From UBA7239 sp964509075 (GTDB lineage: Bacteria; Pseudomonadota; Gammaproteobacteria; Pseudomonadales; UBA7239), in assembly GCA_964509075.1 (NCBI GenBank), contig CAZDWC010000005.1, forward strand, positions 186,001-250,000: DNA of 64,000 nucleotides. Direction: 5' to 3'. The notes beneath the pieces were generated by a model. The model had not been told where the DNA came from and searched no databases. It worked only from the letters and a program-made list of their open reading frames with translations. Positions 60,837 to 64,000 of the stretch are shown here, piece by piece. How positions within the stretch are numbered: position 1 is the stretch's first letter; each line of letters opens with the position of its first letter. The position numbers and the translations under genes were made by a program.

Positions 60837-62462
60837 ATGGATATGGGCTGGTTCAATCATTTGTCGGTACGTTACAAGATACTGCTGATTCCCGTTGTGG
60901 GCACGCTGGGTTTTTGCTGTTTTTTGTGGCTGAGCTCTGTGAACAATCACCAGGCCACGCAACGTCTTGCGCAGATACGCGATGTGTATTTTCCCCTGCT
61001 GGAAATTGCCAATGCCAACCAGGTGCGTCTGGATCTAACGATAGGCAAGATGAATGATGCTGTCACCATGGGTGAAAAAGATATTCTCAAAGAGGCGGCG
61101 AGTCTCAACGAGCAAACTCTCAAGGCATTCGCACAGCAGAAGGAATTGTTTCCTGAAAAAAAATCTGAAATTGATCAAACAGAAAAATCCTACAGTGATT
61201 TCTACAGCGCGGCGTACAAGGTTTCAGAGGGTATGCTAGGTGGCTCGGCAAGTGTTGCTGCTATGGCAGGAGACATTCAGGCAAAAAATTCGTTGCAGCA
61301 AAGCGCTGAAAAATCACTGAAGGATTTCAGGGAAAATAGTCATAGCCAATTTGTGGACCTGGTGAAAGCGTCGGAAGATGCCAGCAAAAGCACCTTGTAC
61401 ATGAATCTGGTTATTGGTGCAGTCACCATTGCGGTATTGCTGGTTACTGCGCTGGTTGTCGCAGCGACAATTACCGGTAACGTTGGGCGTGTCGTTGATT
61501 CCCTGAAAGATATTGCACAGGGAGAAGGTGATCTCACTCGCAGGATTTCCGTAAGCAGTCAGGATGAGGTTGGTGAACTGGTACGTTGGTTTAATACTTT
61601 TGTGGAGAAATTGCAGAAATCACTGGTGGATGTGGTTGGTGTTATTGAGCCGCTAAGCAAGGTTTCACAGGAGCTCAAGGGCGTATCGGCACAGACAAAT
61701 CAGGATTCCATTGCCCAGAGCCGCAATGCGGAAATAGTTTCACAGTCCATGCAGGACCTGATTGTCAGTTTCAAGGATATGGCTGGCAGGGCGCAGGCCA
61801 CTGCTGAAGCGGCTGTCGACACGGATCAGGAATCACAACAGGGTCAGCAGATTGTGGCGTCTACCGTCACATCTATCAACGAACTGGCCGTCGAAGTCGA
61901 TGAAGCTGCTGCGGTAATCCAGCAACTGGAAAAGGATGCAGAAAATGTGGGTGGCATTCTGGATGTCATCCGCGGTATTGCCGAACAAACCAATCTGCTC
62001 GCCCTGAATGCTGCCATTGAAGCGGCTCGTGCGGGTGAGCAGGGCAGAGGGTTTGCGGTAGTGGCTGACGAAGTTCGCACGCTGGCGTCTCGCACGCAGG
62101 ATGCAACTCGCGAGATTCGCACAGTCATCGAGCAGTTGCAGGGTGCGGCCGGCAAAGCGGTGACGGTCATGGATCACAGCAAACGCTGCGCCAGTCAGAG
62201 TGTGCAGCATGCCAGCAAGACCGGCGACTCCCTGCTCACCATTACCGGCAAGGTCGCGACCATTTCCGAAATGAACCACCAGATTGCCCAGGAAACACAG
62301 AAACAGCAGAGCAACTCCACTGTTATTTCCGAGAAGGTTGCGCACATGCGTGATGTGGCCGACCAGACGCGTCGATCCACGGAAAATGTTGCTGGTCTCA
62401 GCCGCTCGCTGGAAGATTTCGCCGATAAGCTCTACCGGGTCGCCAGACAGTTCAAGGTCTAG
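60837..62462 (+). CDS. Methyl-accepting chemotaxis protein
   Basis: 541 residues. Two membrane segments (about residues 16-36 and 185-210) enclose a helical periplasmic sensor domain of about 150 residues. A HAMP domain (VVDSLKDIAQGEGDLTRRISVSSQDEVGELVRWFNTF) and the signalling domain follow, with the tip ADEVRTLASRTQDATREIR and LALNAAIEAARAGEQGRGFAVV near residue 390. No C-terminal NWETF-type pentapeptide is seen. The ligand is unknown. Located between flgE and acpP, probably with its own promoter. Confidence 0.94.
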   Translation: MDMGWFNHLSVRYKILLIPVVGTLGFCCFLWLSSVNNHQATQRLAQIRDVYFPLLEIANANQVRLDLTIGKMNDAVTMGEKDILKEAASLNEQTLKAFAQQKELFPEKKSEIDQTEKSYSDFYSAAYKVSEGMLGGSASVAAMAGDIQAKNSLQQSAEKSLKDFRENSHSQFVDLVKASEDASKSTLYMNLVIGAVTIAVLLVTALVVAATITGNVGRVVDSLKDIAQGEGDLTRRISVSSQDEVGELVRWFNTFVEKLQKSLVDVVGVIEPLSKVSQELKGVSAQTNQDSIAQSRNAEIVSQSMQDLIVSFKDMAGRAQATAEAAVDTDQESQQGQQIVASTVTSINELAVEVDEAAAVIQQLEKDAENVGGILDVIRGIAEQTNLLALNAAIEAARAGEQGRGFAVVADEVRTLASRTQDATREIRTVIEQLQGAAGKAVTVMDHSKRCASQSVQHASKTGDSLLTITGKVATISEMNHQIAQETQKQQSNSTVISEKVAHMRDVADQTRRSTENVAGLSRSLEDFADKLYRVARQFKV

Positions 62463-62504
62463 TCATCCCGCATCCTGCCACGCCCCATCCAGATAAACGG
62501 ACCT

Positions 62505-62528
62505 CGCCAGAGCCATAAAGCTCTGGCG
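62505..62528 (+). terminator. Hairpin after the chemoreceptor gene
   Basis: CGCCAGAGC, six-base loop, GCTCTGGCG: a perfect 9-base stem 43 bases after the stop. The following T-run is weak, so it may be an inefficient terminator. The rest of the 241-base gap to acpP shows a weak promoter only. Confidence 0.6.
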
Positions 62529-62594
62529 TATTCCGTTGTGCGCCCCTGATTATTATCTGGCAACATAATGATTTTAAAGGGGTTTGTCTTTGCT

Positions 62595-62623
62595 TTCCCT
62601 TTGCCGAAAAATGAGGGTAAAAT
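62595..62623 (+). promoter_or_regulatory. Weak candidate sigma-70 promoter of acpP
   Basis: TTCCCT and TAAAAT with a 17-base spacer, ending 80 bases before the acpP start. The -35 match is poor; the -10 is good. Position in an AT-rich stretch after a hairpin supports it. Confidence 0.35.
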
Positions 62624-62703
62624 GCGCCCTCGAAATCGGGGGGGCTACAGTTTTACTGCTGGTAACCCGGACTTTCTCATCCCATCAGGAGTAAACCTAA
62701 ACC

Positions 62704-62940
62704 ATGAGCAGCATTGAAGAACGCGTTAAGAAAATCGTTGCCGAGCAACTGGGCGTTAAGGAAGAGGACGTAAAAAACGAAGCCTCTTTCGTAGAAGATC
62801 TTGGCGCAGACTCTCTGGATACCGTTGAGCTGGTAATGGCTCTGGAAGAAGAATTCGAAACCGAGATTCCCGATGAGGAAGCCGAGAAAATCACTACCGT
62901 GCAACTCGCCATTGATTACATCAACGCCCATTTGGCGTGA
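62704..62940 (+). CDS. acpP: Acyl carrier protein AcpP of fatty acid synthesis
   Basis: 78-residue, highly acidic housekeeping ACP. Phosphopantetheine goes on Ser37 (GADSLDTVELV). Ribosome site CAGGAGT precedes the ATG. Followed by fabF after an attenuator-like hairpin, the usual order in gammaproteobacteria. It is distinct from the divergent carrier at 16.0 kb. Confidence 0.97.
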   Translation: MSSIEERVKKIVAEQLGVKEEDVKNEASFVEDLGADSLDTVELVMALEEEFETEIPDEEAEKITTVQLAIDYINAHLA

Positions 62941-62983
62941 TGTCCAAGCCGTAAGACAACGGCTGGCAGAGTAATACACAGGG

Positions 62984-63010
62984 AAGCCGTAACACCCGTT
63001 ACGGCTTTTC
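62984..63010 (+). terminator. Terminator/attenuator between acpP and fabF
   Basis: AAGCCGTAAC, ACCC loop, GTTACGGCTT, then TTC: a perfect 10-base stem with a short T-run. Such a hairpin between acpP and fabF would leave much more acpP than fabF mRNA, fitting the high need for ACP. Confidence 0.85.
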
Positions 63011-63065
63011 TTGTGTCTGAGCATCGGCTTTTTTATTGTCCGAATTTCTGTGAGGAGCTGCGTTC

Positions 63066-64000
63066 GTGTTGGGCAGAAGAGTGGTAGTAACAGGTTTGGG
63101 TATGGTGTCGCCATTGGGCAATACCGTCGCGGATACATGGGCAGGCATTCTTGCCGGACGCAGCGGTATCGCTACGATAGAACACTTTGACGCACAGCCG
63201 TTTACCACCCAATTTGCCGGCAATATTCGCGGGTTGGATGTAGAGCAATACATGCCAGGCAAGGACGCTCGCCGTATGGATACTTTCATCCAGTACGGAA
63301 TGGTGGCCGGTATCCAGGCCATGGCAGACAGTGGTTTTGTCGTTTCGGATGAGAACGCGGAGCGTTGTGGCGCCGCAATCGGCTCCGGCATTGGCGGTAT
63401 CGGCGCCATTGAAGAAAGCCGCGACATCATCAATAACTCCGGCCCTCGACGCATTTCGCCGTTTTTTGTTCCCGGCAGCATTATCAACATGGTGGCCGGC
63501 AATCTGGCTATCAAATATGGCTTGCGCGGACCGAATATTGCAGTCACGACCGCCTGTACCACCGGCACTCATAACATCGGGCTTGCTGCACGCATGATTG
63601 CGATCGGCGAGGCGGACATGATGCTGGCGGGTGGCGCTGAAATGGCCTGTACGCCAGTTGGGCTGGGTGGCTTCGCTGCTGCACGCGCCTTGTCTACACG
63701 CAATGACAACCCGCAGGCTGCCAGTCGCCCCTGGGATCGCGACCGCGATGGTTTTGTTCTGGCCGATGGTGCCGGCGTGCTGGTGCTGGAAGAATACGAG
63801 TCAGCCAAGGCTCGCGGAGCCAGAATCTACGCTGAGTTGTGCGGATTCGGCATGAGCGATGACGCCTACCATATGACATCACCTCCGGAAGACGGCAATG
63901 GTGCTGCGCGGGCCATGATCAATGCCCTGCGCGACGCAAAACTTGATGCCTCGGAGTTGAACTACATCAATGCCCACGGCACCTCGACACCCGCTGGTGA
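63066..64000 (+). CDS. fabF: 3-oxoacyl-[acyl-carrier-protein] synthase II (FabF), 3' end outside the window
   Basis: Condensing enzyme of fatty acid elongation. GTG start at 63066 with GAGGAG ten bases upstream; the translation begins LGRRVVVTGLGMVSPLGNT, closely matching FabF. The nucleophile is Cys164 (TTACTTGTHNIG) and the first catalytic His is His304 (INAHGTSTPAGD), near the right edge. The frame is open to the end of the window; about 100 residues including the second His are missing. Confidence 0.95.
   Translation, partial: MLGRRVVVTGLGMVSPLGNTVADTWAGILAGRSGIATIEHFDAQPFTTQFAGNIRGLDVEQYMPGKDARRMDTFIQYGMVAGIQAMADSGFVVSDENAERCGAAIGSGIGGIGAIEESRDIINNSGPRRISPFFVPGSIINMVAGNLAIKYGLRGPNIAVTTACTTGTHNIGLAARMIAIGEADMMLAGGAEMACTPVGLGGFAAARALSTRNDNPQAASRPWDRDRDGFVLADGAGVLVLEEYESAKARGARIYAELCGFGMSDDAYHMTSPPEDGNGAARAMINALRDAKLDASELNYINAHGTSTPAG

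Overview
The window is chromosomal DNA of a Gammaproteobacterium. The main support is the order ftsK-lolA-rarA-crcB-serS (also seen around ftsK in Pseudomonas), a DegS/AlgW-type protease, EttA, MiaE, CysB and an acpP-fabF pair. The overall character (obligate beta-oxidation operon, P450, acyl-CoA ligase, RpoN-type flagellar promoter) fits the Pseudomonadales/Cellvibrionales side of the class; nothing in the sequence fixes the genus. No rRNA, tRNA or CRISPR array was seen. After start-codon correction no gene-free stretch exceeds about 270 bases.

Layout. 1-5.6 kb: tail of an unknown gene, ATP sulfurylase, periplasmic DegS-type protease, cobU and ettA, then a PP2C phosphatase divergent from a twin-FHA membrane protein. 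6.7-16 kb: small redox and membrane proteins, then ftsK, lolA, rarA, crcB, serS, a secreted hydrolase with calcium-binding repeats, a DUF1289 protein and miaE. 16-20.9 kb: a leftward four-gene cassette MBOAT / SGNH-like / FkbH-like / acyl carrier protein, read here as a Dlt- or alginate-acetylation-like machine in which FkbH would load the carrier. 21-24.4 kb: fadBA. 25.7-33 kb: a leftward operon of a thiolase-fold protein without the usual nucleophile cysteine, an acyl-CoA ligase, a P450 and a BAHD-type acyltransferase, divergent from a coniferyl-aldehyde-dehydrogenase-like gene.

33-40.9 kb is an accessory (defence/mobile) island: Doc/Phd toxin-antitoxin, phhB, a remnant of a type I restriction R subunit, a very AT-rich TIR-NTPase gene broken by one in-frame amber codon, and a tightly coupled operon (HTH / winged helix / AbiEii-like nucleotidyltransferase / 10-codon relay ORF / NYN nuclease / DUF3820). 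It ends in a REP-associated tyrosine transposase whose own REP hairpins lie on both sides of the gene and inside its reading frame.

41-46 kb: a small exported protein, an enoyl-CoA hydratase and a 1,319-residue secreted protein with about 14 propeller-type repeats, calcium-binding repeats and a C-terminal tail shared with the hydrolase at 13.7 kb. 46.4-56.5 kb: pyruvate kinase, a lipase-like hydrolase, an ABC-F ATPase, an old-yellow-enzyme homologue, a NucS-like nuclease, alanine racemase, a 5'-nucleotidase, a universal stress protein and cysB. 56.6-62.5 kb: flgBCDE behind a textbook sigma-54 promoter, followed by a chemoreceptor rather than flgF. The window ends with acpP and the start of fabF.
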